The position numbers and the translations under genes are program-made. A model generated the notes under the pieces. The model worked only from the letters and a program-made list of their open reading frames with translations. It made no database searches and was not told the origin of the DNA. A stretch of DNA of 64,000 bases from Odontesthes bonariensis (taxonomy: Eukaryota; Chordata; Actinopteri; Atheriniformes; Atherinopsidae): the NCBI RefSeq assembly GCF_027942865.1, contig NC_134516.1, forward strand, positions 17,845,822 to 17,909,821. Reading direction: 5' to 3'. Below, one piece after another: positions 13,006-25,075 of the stretch (positions within the stretch are counted from its first letter, which is position 1; each line of letters begins with the position of its first letter).

Positions 13006-14006
13006 TTGTGCCTTTAATGGAAAGATCAGAGAGACAGGAAGCAGAGAGAGGAGGAACGACACGCAGCAAAGGGCCGTCCGATGCGGGACTCAAACCGGGG
13101 CCAGCTGCATCGAGGACCAGGGGTGGAGCAGTGATTTTAGATGTGGGGGTGTTCCAGGGGTAGCACATGAGTACCACATCAAGTCCAAAGACTGTATATA
13201 AAAAGGTCAAGCCTCACAATAGAGATACGGTATCATAATTTACACATTTTTAATCACAAAATGTAACATTTAATCACTATCACGGAGTTATCACCGTGGA
13301 TTTACTGTAGGCTATGAAATTGCCCTCTTTTGCCGATCTACGGTGGGTCTCTTCATTGTTATCTGTCCCTACACAAAACAAGCCTGGTTAAACCTCAATA
13401 TTGTGTTAATCTTAAACTATTTGTCTCCATTCTTGTGCTTTAACTTACTTTAAAACCACAAAAGTAGGTTCACTCTGACAGTACAACAGGACACTCTCTA
13501 TGCCTGCCACTCATTTCAAAGACGCCGACTTCTCACTCATCTTTCAACGAGACTTGCCTGTCAATCAACTGGAGTGACACCTGAGGTGTCCAATCAGGTT
13601 CCAGAGGTGGCCGTTCGGGAGCCGGCTCTTCTTTGGGAGCCGAGTCAAAAGAGCCGAGCTTCCCATCACTAGCTCCGGCTGTTCGTCTCTGACGTAATAT
13701 CAAATTTCCCGGGCCGTGTCGCTGACAACAGTCTGTGATTGGGTGAATGTTCGTTCAGTTTGACTAATGCCTTTTCGTGCAGCGTAAGGGAGCTGAGGTG
13801 CGCTCCTTTTTTTGTATGTTGGTGCACTACGAGGGTGGGAAAACGGGTTTACCTTTGGAAAATGTGGGGGGGATGAAATCACCTTGCTGTAAAAGTGGGG
13901 GTGTCGAAACACCCCCATCCCCCACGGGTGCGACGCCCCTGTCGAGGACTAAAGCCTCTTGTACACAGGGCGCCTGCTCAACCCAGTACACCACAGACCA
14001 CCCCAC
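13006..14006 (-). mobile_element. tRNA-derived SINE on minus strand, split by a hAT insertion
   Basis: Read on the minus strand, 14,006 to 13,950 has a tRNA-like head (TGTACTGGGTTGAGCAGGCG), and 13,117 to 13,006 continues with the B-box-like GGTTTGAGTCCC and the body. The two parts are separated by the hAT element at 13,118-13,941 and rejoin cleanly when one 8-bp target copy is removed. Confidence 0.7.
13118..13941. mobile_element. hAT-type element (824 bp) with 8-bp target duplication
   Basis: TCGAGGAC at 13,110-13,117 is repeated at 13,942-13,949. The ends read CAGGGGTGGAGC on the left and the reverse complement of CAGGGGCGTCGCACCC on the right. An 8-bp duplication and CAGGG-type ends are characteristic of hAT. 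No transposase is visible, so it is non-autonomous. Confidence 0.85.
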
Positions 14007-14168
14007 AAATTAAGTTTTTTTTTGGTTGAATTAGGTAGAAATCTTCCCAACTTTTCTGGAAACAAGGTTTGTACCCGACTTTGACCATTCTTCTTCTCTC
14101 TTTTCAGCCTGAAGGTAACAGGAAAGAGAGCTTTTGTAATACACCAGGTTCCTTTAAGTCACACTCAC

Positions 14169-14417
14169 CCATTAAGTAGGTGACGATCTTGCACATGGTG
14201 GCTCCAAAGATGAAGTCTTCCAGGATGTTGGGGATCAGCGTGAAGGGCATGCAGAAGATGGCCATCATCAGGTCGCTGACCGCCAGCGACAGCAGGAAGG
14301 AGTTGGTGACGGTGCGCATGCGCTTGTTCAGCATCAGGACCACGATGATCAGCAGGTTGCCAAAGACGCTGATCAGGAAGATGAGCGAGTAGAGCAGGAT
14401 GCGAAAGGAGTCGATCT
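14169..14417 (-). CDS. Cholecystokinin/gastrin-type receptor, exon 2 (TM1 to start of TM3)
   Basis: Encodes a class A GPCR segment that signals for CCK/gastrin peptides at the plasma membrane. After EIDSFRILLYSLIF (TM1) come the family signatures NKRMRTVTN (loop 1), LAVSDLM (TM2, with the conserved Asp), CMPFTLIPN and DFIFG, then the Cys at the start of TM3. Both splice sites are canonical (polypyrimidine tract plus CAG; GTGAGT donor). The exon starts in phase 1 and joins exon 1 at 31,811-31,943, restoring a Glu codon. By eye, similarity to human CCKAR and CCKBR is nearly equal: MPFTLIPN and IIVVL favour the B type, ILLYSLIF and NKRMRTVTN the A type. I lean to cckbr but cannot decide. No exon 3 was found in the 14 kb to the left. 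Confidence 0.9.
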
Positions 14418-16031
14418 CTGAGAGAGACGGGGATAGGCAGAGGCCATTATCAGCTGTACAAGAGGAGCAAGCAAAGTACCAAATACACACTTAATGAAAG
14501 TCTTATCAGCATGTTTCAGTGTCCGAGTGAAGGTTAATGTTTCTGTTGTCATGAGAGAGGAAGAAACAGAAGAGCAAGAGCTGGATGACAGAATAGTAGC
14601 TATTCAGACTCCTAATGTACTTCGTGGCAAACAACGTGATAAAGTAGAGGGATGGAGAAGGAGAAAACTCAACCGAACATCAGCATTCGAGCAGCACAGA
14701 CTGAATCAGGCTGTTCCCCTGGGAAATAAAACTCCACTTGCATAAACATTACCAAAGTCTATTACAGGACGGAATGGTTTTCCACAAACATCTTAAATTG
14801 TGTAATGTCAATATTTCCTTCCTTTGACTCCAAGCAAAAGAAATGAAGACAAACGGCTTCATCAGCAGTGAGCAGAGGGTATCTTCACTCGGGATCATGG
14901 ACGTTTATCAAAGGAGGAGGGCCGCAGGGTCTGAGAAGTGGTGTCTGATTGGCCAAGACGGGCGTCCCCCAAAAGCATCCGACTGCCCCTGAATGCACAG
15001 ATAAGTGGCTTATAAATTACAGGTCCCCACTTAGAGACTGCCTTTCAACCTGGACTGTTTCACAATGCGCTGCTTCTCAGTCACGTTGCTTCGTATCCCA
15101 CACGTCTTTGTGCTGATTAACACATCAGGGAAAGCTGGATCAGAGCTTGTATTTCAGGTTGGTACCTCGTGAAAAAACCACAAAAAGAGATAAAATGGTG
15201 ACCAACAATGACATAGGAATGAAAATAACTGAGATGAAGACTAAAAAGAGAAACTAAACAGCTGCAAAAACATGAAAGAAATCTACGGTGATGCTAAATT
15301 AAAGAGAAAAACGGGTTCAAAAGGAAACAAACGAGAAGATACTAAGTTCTACAAACTACAAGAAGATGCCACAAACTTTTAAAACGACTGAAATGATGCC
15401 GACAGAAACAGGAAAATATGGAAAAATATTAAACTGATAACATTACTGAATACAACCTGAAATAAACAAAGTAATTTATTTCTAAGTGGATTGGTAACAT
15501 TCAGCGAATGTTTCTAGTTTAGAGATAAAACTAATTGAAAATTGAATGAAAGCACACTTTTTAAGGGCAGCCCATTGTTTCTAATCATTTATTTTCCACC
15601 TGCAGTCGGATAAGGAAACAGCTCCAGAGCAGCAGGGTTGACTGTGACGGATTCGGTAATTTATTTTTGCCTCAGAAGAGTCACTTCCTGCAGGACTGTG
15701 ACAGGGTTTGCACCCTCTGATCCACACCTGGAGGAGGCTGTCAGCAGGTTCTGAGTCAGTCATTCCAGTCAGAGGGCCGGACTCCTTCTTCTCCCCTTAG
15801 TAGAACGATTGCACCTGTTTTTAAACAAGCGAAGTGATGACATGATTATATAGATAATGTGGCACCTGAATTAGCATATAGGAGTCCCCATGAATACATA
15901 AGTATGACATCAGAAAGTGGAAGTCCTTTGGCTTTGTAAAACATCATTAAATCATTTAGGTTCTCAGTCTTTTCAACTTCTCTGTGCATCTCTATTTGTA
16001 CAAAATGCATTGTGGGTACTACTACAGTAGA
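14418..16031. other. Receptor intron 1, proximal part
   Basis: No exon or RNA gene is recognised. The last stretch (about 16,000-16,030) resembles MITE C near its right end. Confidence 0.5.
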
Positions 16032-16680
16032 CATACTGTCTGATCGATCAGTATGCAGAATGTAGTATGTAGTATGCGGTTTCGAACACAGCCTGTGTGT
16101 ATAATGTGTATACCACTTGTCTCGCCTCACCTGGCACTGATTACTCTGCTGATTTCTTTTTACTTGTATGTACACTGACTAAGCCACTGACCTCTAAACT
16201 CTCCAGATGCCAACCTGAGGGGATCTGGTAGCATCCGTGGGAATCCAATCCCCACAGCCCACAGGGCCTGGTGTGCTGAGGTCCTGGTACAAGACACGGC
16301 AGAACCCCTTCAGATGTTCTGTGATCTCATCCTTTAGGGCAGCCGTGGCTCAGTGGTTAGAGTCGGCCGTCCAATAACCAGAAGGTTGGCAGGTTCAATT
16401 CCCACTCTCGCTACTTAAAAACATTGGTGGAACTGACAGCTGGAGGGGTGTCAGTCCACATCCTTGTCACAGCGAGGTGTCCTTGAGCAAGGCACCGTAC
16501 CCCATGGGAATGGCTGCCCACCGCTCCAGGTTGGCATCTGTCTCTATGAATGTGTGGCCCTGTGCGTGTGTGTGTCAACAGGTGCCAACCTGGATGGGTT
16601 AAAAGTGGAGGACACATTTCGTGTGTATGTATGACCAATAAATCTGATCTTAATCTGAATCTCTCCTCAACTGCTCAGAG
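16032..16680 (+). repeat. 649-bp direct duplication, copy 2
   Basis: Partner of 12,113-12,761. Homology continues leftward for a few bases with a 4-bp indel and stops at CTGCTCAGAG on the right, beyond the SINE tail. Confidence 0.85.
16337..16664 (+). mobile_element. tRNA-derived SINE, copy 2
   Basis: Same element as at 12,418, with A box at 16,346-16,356 and B box at 16,392-16,402. It lies inside the duplicated block, so it was probably copied with it rather than inserted independently. Confidence 0.75.
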
Positions 16681-17167
16681 AAGATCTGCAGCAAGGTCTG
16701 AATCTATTTCCATAGATGCATTGGTGAGTGAGGAAGGAAACCTTGTTTTCAATCCGGTTTGAGACGGGAAGCCAGCGGAGTTAGTGAAGAACGGGAGTAA
16801 TATGTTCGTATCTCTGTACTGTCATCAGGATCCTGGCTCGCTTTGGATGTTCTGGAGCCTCTGGAGACCTGTGATTGGGGCGGAGTTCGGCAATGTTACG
16901 GAGGTGGTGGAAGGAGAGTGTATAAAGGAGATTTATTTGGGATTTAAAGGTGAGGTGGGAGTCCTTTAACCCCAAAGTTGGTGTCTGATGAGCAGAGCAT
17001 GAGCGCGGCCACCATGTAACAGGATACTGTAGCATGCATCAGGCATACATTTATCCATCTGTCGCAGTGCCTCTGCGTAGATTATCTTTTCTATAGCACC
17101 ACCTAGTGGTGTGGAGTATCAGTGGGATAAATGATGGGACGGCATCTCCCCTCTGCAAGACAGGGAT

Positions 17168-17377
17168 GTCCAAAGTCGGTCCTCGAGGGTCGCTGTCCTG
17201 CAGGTTTTAGATGTTTCCCTGATTCAACACACCTGATTCAGATTAAATGGATCTTTTCAACAGATTGTCAAGTTCTCCACAAGCCTCTTAATGATGCGTT
17301 GATCTGAATCAGGTCTATTGAAGCAGAGAAACATCTAAAACCTGCAAGACAGAGGCCCTCGAGGACCGACTTTGGAC
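17168..17377. mobile_element. 210-bp palindromic MITE
   Basis: The left end GTCCAAAGTCGGTCCTCGAG is mirrored at the right end (closing GACCGACTTTGGAC). The inverted similarity extends about 60 bp inward through CCTGCAGGTTTTAGATGTTT. It is non-coding. Confidence 0.8.
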
Positions 17378-20199
17378 TTCCAAAAGAATACACGTTCCAT
17401 CCAAAATACGTGCACTTAACCCTTCAACTTCAATACAACTTGTGGCTGCGTTGGGCTGCATAAAATTAGATTTTTTTTTGCAATGGTTACCTTAACTATA
17501 GCAAATAATATAAAACTATGCAAACAACTCTATGAAGCATGTAACATTACAGCAAAGCATCAGATTGACTCTTTCTTTACCTTCTACACGAGCGGATCCA
17601 TTGCAGTGAGTAAGATTTATTGACCAAAGAAGCATTGCCTTCATCTTTGTTCCCATAACACAAGCTAATGCCATTGCTTGTTGTTGTTTCAGGAGGAGTC
17701 TAATTTGGGTGTGAAAGCCGAGCAGCTTTAAAGTTCTGGGCCAGTTGTGATGCATTCTAGATGTTTCCAGCACTCAGCAGGAGGGAATTTGTGCCTTTGG
17801 GTTCTCTCACAGCTGCAGGAGGTGTAAATCTATAATGTGCTTTCTAACATCGTGTGGTTTCTTAGTTCTCAGCCTCTCTCCTGGTAGAAAAAGAAGGTCT
17901 ATGTGTTTCACATCAGCGTAGTGCCTCATCTTTCTCCAGTTTAGTGTCCAGTTTATTACTGAGGCCGTCAGCCACAGTCTCTCTCTGTGGCTGTGGCTCT
18001 GCATGGGATCTGATTGTTCAGGTCCATGTCGAGGAACCACTAAGCTGCAGTGAGAGTGAAACACAAGACACTGCAGCCAGTGGGAAGTCTCTGCAGAGAT
18101 AAAAGCCAGTGAGATCTGAACCCAGGACACTTCGGGATGCATGCTAATCACCTCCCTCACCTGAAAGATATGAATTATTCTTTTGATGAGGAAATCCTCT
18201 GAAGATCGACATTACGCTCAATGCAATATCAACATGCACTTTGTTTCAGTCTCATAAAGATATAAAGATAAAAGTGCAACACATTTAGGTTTGAGTTCCA
18301 CATATTAAGCATCTAACTGCTGATTTAGATCTGATGCATTTTGAATAATTGAATTATCTACTCATTGAGCACCAGCAGGACAAATACCCTTGGTTCCTTT
18401 GACTTTGTAAAGCGTGACAGGTGTGTTCAGATCCACTGGTTTCCATGCACTGCACACACGTGCGTGCAGCCCTGAGACTGGCGTGCAGCGGGCGGGGTCA
18501 CCACATGGCTGAAACACATGCACTGCTGGCTATGTTAGCATTGGGTGTGTTTATTTAACCTTTGAGCTGCACATCCTGTTGATTGCTGCGCTGCAGACGG
18601 TTTTATGTTTCCCCGCAGGATTCATTAAAGTTTAATTACATCACCTCACATTGCTTTATCTTTAGGAAGAGATTAACTCTATAGGCACATGCAGCCGTTT
18701 CAGAGCTTTGTCATATCTTGTGGGGTTGTGGAGAAAAAGAAGTGCTTTTACGACTTGATCGGTGGGGCTGGATCTCAGCACGATACATGAATAAATCCTC
18801 TCGTAGATCATGAATAATGTGCAATGCAAATCTAAGAGCTTGCAGAAAAAAAGAGCTTTGAACTATCTTTTTAATAAGAAGCTGGCCACGAGGCTGTATT
18901 TCATATAGAAAGCCCCTGTGAGTCGATGAAACGGTCCAAACTGTGAGAAATGACTGTCCAAATTACAAGTGAGGAGGTAGCCTGAGACGCAGTGCACGAG
19001 TCAGAAAGTGCACGAGGAACTTGTAGGAGTCAGCAGCTAGTTGTGATGAAGAGGAAGCTGTTGACTGTTGAAGACACAGACTGGTCCAGTTTGCATAAAG
19101 CTGAGAATCCTGTAAGAGTTTGGGCATCCCACCATATTTAGATCCCTTTTTCCACTTTGATTGAGAAACACAGCAGATTACAAAGCTTTGGAAATACCCC
19201 TGAAGTCACCAAGGAGATGAGATGCTCAGGACTTTAGAAAGAGCATGAAGTGATTGGTAAATTAATTAAAATATTCAAGCATGTTGGTATGAAAACAACA
19301 TCGTCCTGAATCAGTGGTGAAGGCATATAAAGGAGATGTTGTTCCTGTATGACTGGAAAAGGCTCTAAGCTCTGACTTTCTCATGGAATTAGAAAACATC
19401 TGTTGACATGAATGATGATGTTCCTGTATGACTAAGAACAATTTCACAGAGAGCTTCTCAGCAGAGGCAAATCTCAACCTGTTTGACTACAAGACCAAGG
19501 GGAAGATTTGGCAATTTTAGGAGTGGTGTCCTCAAAAAACCCCACATTGAGCATTAATAGTTTGCATATAAACATCAAAGCAAGCCTGAGCCATTGTAGA
19601 AACTTTTTGGACACACAGAGTGTGTAATTCTGTGAGAAAACGCCTTAAAAGCTCAGCTTTTAGACAGTAATGTGCTCACCATTACTGCTGAACATCTCCG
19701 ATACACGTGATGTATTTTGGTGAAAAGCTGTCAATGAAAGCACTCATTTGTTTTGTTTCAGTATGTTAAGATACTTCCAGCTTTTCTACGATATTAAAAG
19801 GAGGTAAATCTACATTCTTGGTAAGACTTTTTGGCCATTAAAAGATAAATATGGCCCCATAATACTTTTTCCTAAAGGAAGGATTGATAGATGCTGTTCA
19901 TACTTCCATTAGCGTGCTTTTTATGGGCTCCAATCACGAGTTAATCACGTGTCATTTGACCATTGACTACTTCCACGCTCTAACCCTAACCTGTTCATTT
20001 GGCCAACAGCCTTTAGCAAACCAAATGGATTAGAATTGGGGGCCCGACGAACTGCTGATTTTTAAAAAAAAAATTTAATGAGAGGAGGAGAGGGCCCACC
20101 TGCATTCTGCCTCTGAATGTGATCAGATCACCAAAGATACACGGCCACATAACAGTTCTTAACTCTTTAAATGTAAATAAAAAAACAGAATGCGACTGT
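17378..20199. other. Receptor intron 1, no features seen
   Basis: Moderately AT-rich unique-looking DNA. ORFs up to 117 codons show no domain or splice support. Distal regulatory elements could be present but cannot be recognised by eye. Confidence 0.45.
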
Positions 20200-21190
20200 T
20201 TTCAAATCTCAAAAACCAACGTTTTATTCAACACAGAAAACATCTCAAATGTTTAAAGTGAGACTTTTTATTGTTTGGTGAAAAATATCAGCTCATCTTG
20301 AATCTGATGGCAGCAACACTTCTCAAAAAAGTTGGGATAGTTTAACTGTTTAACAACATCTGTAAACATCTGGGACTGAGGGAACCAGCTGCTGGACCTT
20401 TGGGAGAGGAATGTTGTCCCGTTCCTGTCTGATGGAGGATTCTGGCTGCTCAGCAGTCCTGGATCTTCTTTGTTGTATTTTAAGTGTTTCAGGTGGTGAA
20501 ACATCTGGACTGCAGGCAGGTCAGTCCAGCAGCTGGAATAGATGCAGGATGTGGTTCACATGTGGCTTCTTCTCTGCCTGATGGAGCTCTAACCTGCATC
20601 TGTGGATGTTACGGTGAGCTGTGTTCACAGGCGATGATTCCTGGAAGTGTTCCTGAGTCCATGCAGTGATTTCCAGGACAGAATCAGGTCTGTTTTTAAT
20701 GCAGAGCTGCCTGAAGGCCACAGAGATGTCTCCAGATCCTCTGAATCCTTTGATGATTTTATGTTCTGAGGAACATTATTCTGAAATTGATCGACAATTT
20801 GTCGACACGGTTTCTGTAGATTGTTGAACCTCTGTTCACCTTTACTTCTGAGAGACTCTACCTCTCTAAGGTGCTCTTTTTATACCCACTCATGTTACAG
20901 ACCTGTTGTTAATTAACCTAATTAGTTCCAACATGTTCCTCCAGCTGTTTCCTCTCAGTTCCACTTACTTTCCCAGCCTTTTGCTGCTCCTGTCCCAACT
21001 TTTCTGAGACATTTTGCTGCCGTCAGACTCGAGATGAGCTCATATTATTCATTAAATATTAAATACTTACGTCATCTACCTTCTATTGTGAATAAAAATA
21101 TTGGTTCATGAGATTTGTAAATCACTGCCTTTTGTTTTTTACATTTTTCACAGCAAATGCAACTTCAGTTTATAACACAGACATTGTGTT
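20200..21190 (-). mobile_element. Interspersed repeat R1, longer copy
   Basis: 20,262-20,590 is the inverted counterpart of 1-330. Both flanks carry related GTTGGGAT/TCCCAACTTTTCTGAGA motifs next to GATGAGCTSATAT (20,283-20,335 and 20,980-21,050), suggesting the two ends of one DNA element about 1 kb long. The transposase reading frame is broken. Confidence 0.5.
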
Positions 21191-23596
21191 CTGAGGTAAT
21201 TTACCATCTAAAAAGTACAAGGAAAAAAGGTCTTAATTCAACTCAGTCCAGGCTGTTTTGAAGCTGATTTCTTTCTTTCTCAACAGGAGCCGACTGGTTA
21301 TAACATGCAAACATCCTTCTGCTTATTGCCATGAATGGCTGTGTTTTGGATTCATTTCAATAGCAACTAGTAAACACTCGGAATTGTGAGTAAACTCCTA
21401 CAAACAAGCCTGGTATGCCTGCTCAGAGGAAAACGGTGGCTCCTTCTTCCTCTTGTGTCCAAGCTCCCGATACGCCTGTTTCTAAAATCCCAAAGCGCTT
21501 CTTATCTTTTCAGACCTTTTCAGCTGATCAGGCAATACTCCTTTCTATCTGCAAATGTAAGCTCAGGGGGCTTTACAACATGTATTATTCCCTAAAAGAT
21601 TCAATGAAGAGATCCAGACGGGGAGCTTTTTGACCTCCTCATTTTGGAGTTTACTTTGAATAAAAAGCTGATTTGACTGGACTTTGTCCGGCGGTATTTG
21701 GCGGATGGCTTGTGGATCCAGTCATAAATAAACCCAACTGATTTCAGATTGATTTACTGGTTTATTGGGTATTTAAAAAGTCTCAGCTAATGAGTCCTTT
21801 GGCAGCAATTAGGTTTGTTGCTTACGATGCAGAAGTCCACCTGTGTTTTATAACTACATTTAGGCAAGTTACAACATGCATCATCAGCACAATTCAGATG
21901 AACATGTCCTCTAACAATGCCACCCCATGAGAGATTAATATTGATTCTGCACTACTTTAAAATTTTGAAGCTGGAAAGGCTTATTTGTAGTGCATGAACA
22001 AGCTCAGCCCGTATCAGATTACCCATGAGACTCATTCACACATGCACATTGCTTTGCAAAGCTGCTAATTGTTCATTAGCATAATTGAACAAACTAAACT
22101 GGATGTTTTGACATAAAATCGTACAAATAAAAGAATCCAAAACAGAAATATGCATCAAACTGAATCTTCATGGCATTTTGGCACTTGTGCATTACGTGTC
22201 TGAGCTCATTTCTGTTTCGAAGCCAAACACTTAGTGCACAAACAGAGGCTCGGTAACTGCATCGCAGCCTTTCCTCAGGGTGACAAATTCAGTTAATCGT
22301 GCCCACTCTGCTGTCTCTGCAAAGACGGTGACATGAAACAGGATACCAGCCCATATTCATCAGTCAGGCTGGCCAGAAACTATTCTTTATACACTGGTTT
22401 AGTGTCCAAAAGTCATTCCATGTTGGCGAAATACCTCAAGATCTACAGTCCAGTGATTTTCTGTCTGACTGCCAGACACTACAGGCTTCAGCTGCCGTGT
22501 TTAAGAGTGAAATCACATGTTGGAGATCTTTACTGGGGCTTTAAGTTTCTATACTTCAGCTACTTATTAGGCTTGCATGTCAGACTCATGCAAATAAATC
22601 ATGACACAGAGAAGCACCTGTTCACTTACATTTAATTATGTCTCTAAGTAATCTTTATGATAGCTGCACAAGCTAACAATGAGCAGAGCATCTTCATTTT
22701 TACGCTGAACTGTACGTGTAGCTGCATGGGGAATACACAGCTTTAATGTTGATTAACGTTACACAAATCCAAAGTTCCACCTCTGATGTTGTTCAAGTGA
22801 AGAAGACTTTACTTTAGCATGAGCCCCGTCAGCTCATCTCTTCCTACCGGTATGACAGACTTTGCATAATCAGCCCGATGATTGTCAGATACGTAGGAAG
22901 AAAGACTTCAAACGTGCTGCAGTATTTCACAAAATGTCCAACAAACTCAGCAAGCAACAAGCAAACGCATCACTCCAATTCTCCAATAACTGCAACGACT
23001 TCCCGTTAGATGATTATAAACTATGAATATCTCATTTTGTTATGTTTTTACTCCCTGTTACCGTTCTTTTTGTCCTTCGCCACAAAAGAGCGTCCATGTT
23101 ATCGCAATAAAAGGCACTTTGAAGAAGATTTATGGTCACATGACAACGAAGGCAGTGGTGCAATCAGTGGTTTTAATGCAGTTTTGTGAGGAGGATCATA
23201 CTTATTACGCAATGTAAAAACAGGAATTAGCATGTCGATTGCCTGCTTCAGAGAAGTAAACACAGAGAGGCAAAGCCAGTTGGGATGGGCAGCGGTAGCA
23301 AACAGGACTAAAGATGAATGTAGATTTTTCCAGTTGGAAATGAAGGACAAAGGTCTTCAGATTAATAAAAGGTTGTTTGTTTTTTTCTACAACTAATCTG
23401 CATAAGCGCAGTTTGTTGTTGGATCGTGAGAGAATGGCATTTGAGATGGTTGCTTTCTCCAACTTGACCACTAGATGTCAGTAATTGTTAGACACTTAAA
23501 TATGCTGTAGAATTTAGATTAAAGCCAGAAGGCAGAACAAAGGGAACTTTTTGTCTGTTTGTTAGCAAGATTACTCAAAAACCTTTTAGCTAGCAT
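21191..23596. other. Receptor intron 1, no features seen
   Basis: No exon-like block, RNA gene or clear repeat was recognised. Confidence 0.45.
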
Positions 23597-25075
23597 GGGC
23601 CATGAAACCGCATACTACTCCTACTAACTTTTTGAGTTAATTTTCGAGTTTGAGTAAGCGAGAAGTTCCCGGATGCATACTAGATTCGCCGAAATGTTGG
23701 GTATGCATCATGAGATTAATACCACAGCCCTTTTACAGACAGCCGTTCCACTTCCTATTCGCCCCATTATAAAAAATTTGGCTGCAGTTCAGTTGATTAT
23801 GTCTGGGGGCGCTGGCGAGCGAGTGCAGAATGACCATTTTCCATAGGGCTGGCGCTAATAACTCAACAAATGTCCCCGCTAACGGCTGAAACCTGAAAAT
23901 AATACTGTGATTTCTGACAGAGGGATGTGGATTTATATCGAAAGTACAATAACCTGGGAGTTGTAGCTTTCTGTTTTCTTACAGGTCTGGCATTTGCGAG
24001 TCAGTATCCGCTAGCATTTAGCTAACAGAATCTGAAGAACGCACGGCTGATTACGACCGGCTGCTTTACGGCACTCGTCCACTGTGCCAGAGTGCTAACC
24101 TGGTGCCGCTAACAACAACCAAAGCTAAACCAGAGGCTAGTCAGAGAGTATGTAAAAGGGCTGTGCTGAAATCTGTAACTATTTGAGCTAACACCTCTCT
24201 GCTAGCTCAGCGCTAGGACTGACCATGCCGTAAAGTGATGCCACATGCGTGACGTCACTCGGGATGCAATACTGACAATAAATGTGTGTTTTAAACAAAT
24301 CTAGTGAGTCTAAAAAATCAAACCAAGTGCCGTTTGAAAGGATAATTTATCCTGCCTTTAGGAAAATTAAAATGAAAAAATATAAAAAATTCTATCAAAA
24401 GCAATGGCTGCATCTAAGGTGGATTTCATAGTACCACCATAGAGTTCGGCGTGCTCTGCACTGCTTCGTTGGCGCCCCTAGAGTGCAGTACCACCCGGAA
24501 ATAGCCGCCAGTTTTCCCTCTCCTCATAATAGAGACTCTCTGTTAATACTCATTTACTCAAACTACCCAAGATGCAACGTAACGTGACGTCGCCGATCGT
24601 CATTTCCTGTCAAAACGGCAGTTTCAAGCTAGCTACAACGAGGGTTGATTCACTTCCTGTTTTCAAAACAAAAGCACCAATTGTATCGTAATAGCTTTCC
24701 CTATGATAAAAGGCAACGGGTATTTTATTTTGTGAAAATAACCGGAAGTGCGTTGCTCACTGCGGCTAGCTTTAGTAGCGCCGAATTCGTGGGAAGAAAA
24801 TTGTAAATAGCCGGTATTTTGTCAGATTTTCAACACGTTGGGGATCTAAACGACTACTTTCTCGCCTGAAAATGTTTCAAATGTTGCTAAAGTTTACAGA
24901 GTTTAGAGCTTAAGCGAAATCAGCTTCAGGCCGGCTGATTTCGGCTCGGGCAGGAGCGAAATGCATTGTGGGTAAACGCTCTGCATACTGTCTGATCGAT
25001 GAGTATGCAGTATGGCAGTATGGCAGTATGTAGTATGTAGTATGTAGTATGTAGTATGCGGTTTTGAACACAGCC
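23597..25075. mobile_element. MITE family C copy with nested insertion
   Basis: The right half (24,560-25,075) is nearly the same as 11,680-12,174, ending in a slightly mutated terminus. The left part (23,600-23,715) matches the MITE start. About 840 bp of foreign sequence lies between. Confidence 0.7.
23722..24169. mobile_element. Nested MITE with CACAGCCCTTTTACA ends
   Basis: CACAGCCCTTTTACA near 23,723 is mirrored by TGTAAAAGGGCTGTG ending at about 24,168, giving an element of roughly 448 bp inside MITE C. Sequence from 24,170 to 24,560 is additional and unassigned. Confidence 0.5.

Noticed and set aside
12804-13210. 119- and 92-codon ORFs with YIYIYI tracts
   Set aside because: Translation of the (TA)n microsatellite and the adjoining SINE.
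1-14100. Exons 3-5 of the CCK-type receptor
   Set aside because: Looked for the ERY, SHA and later TM motifs on the minus strand; none seen, so they are presumed outside the window.
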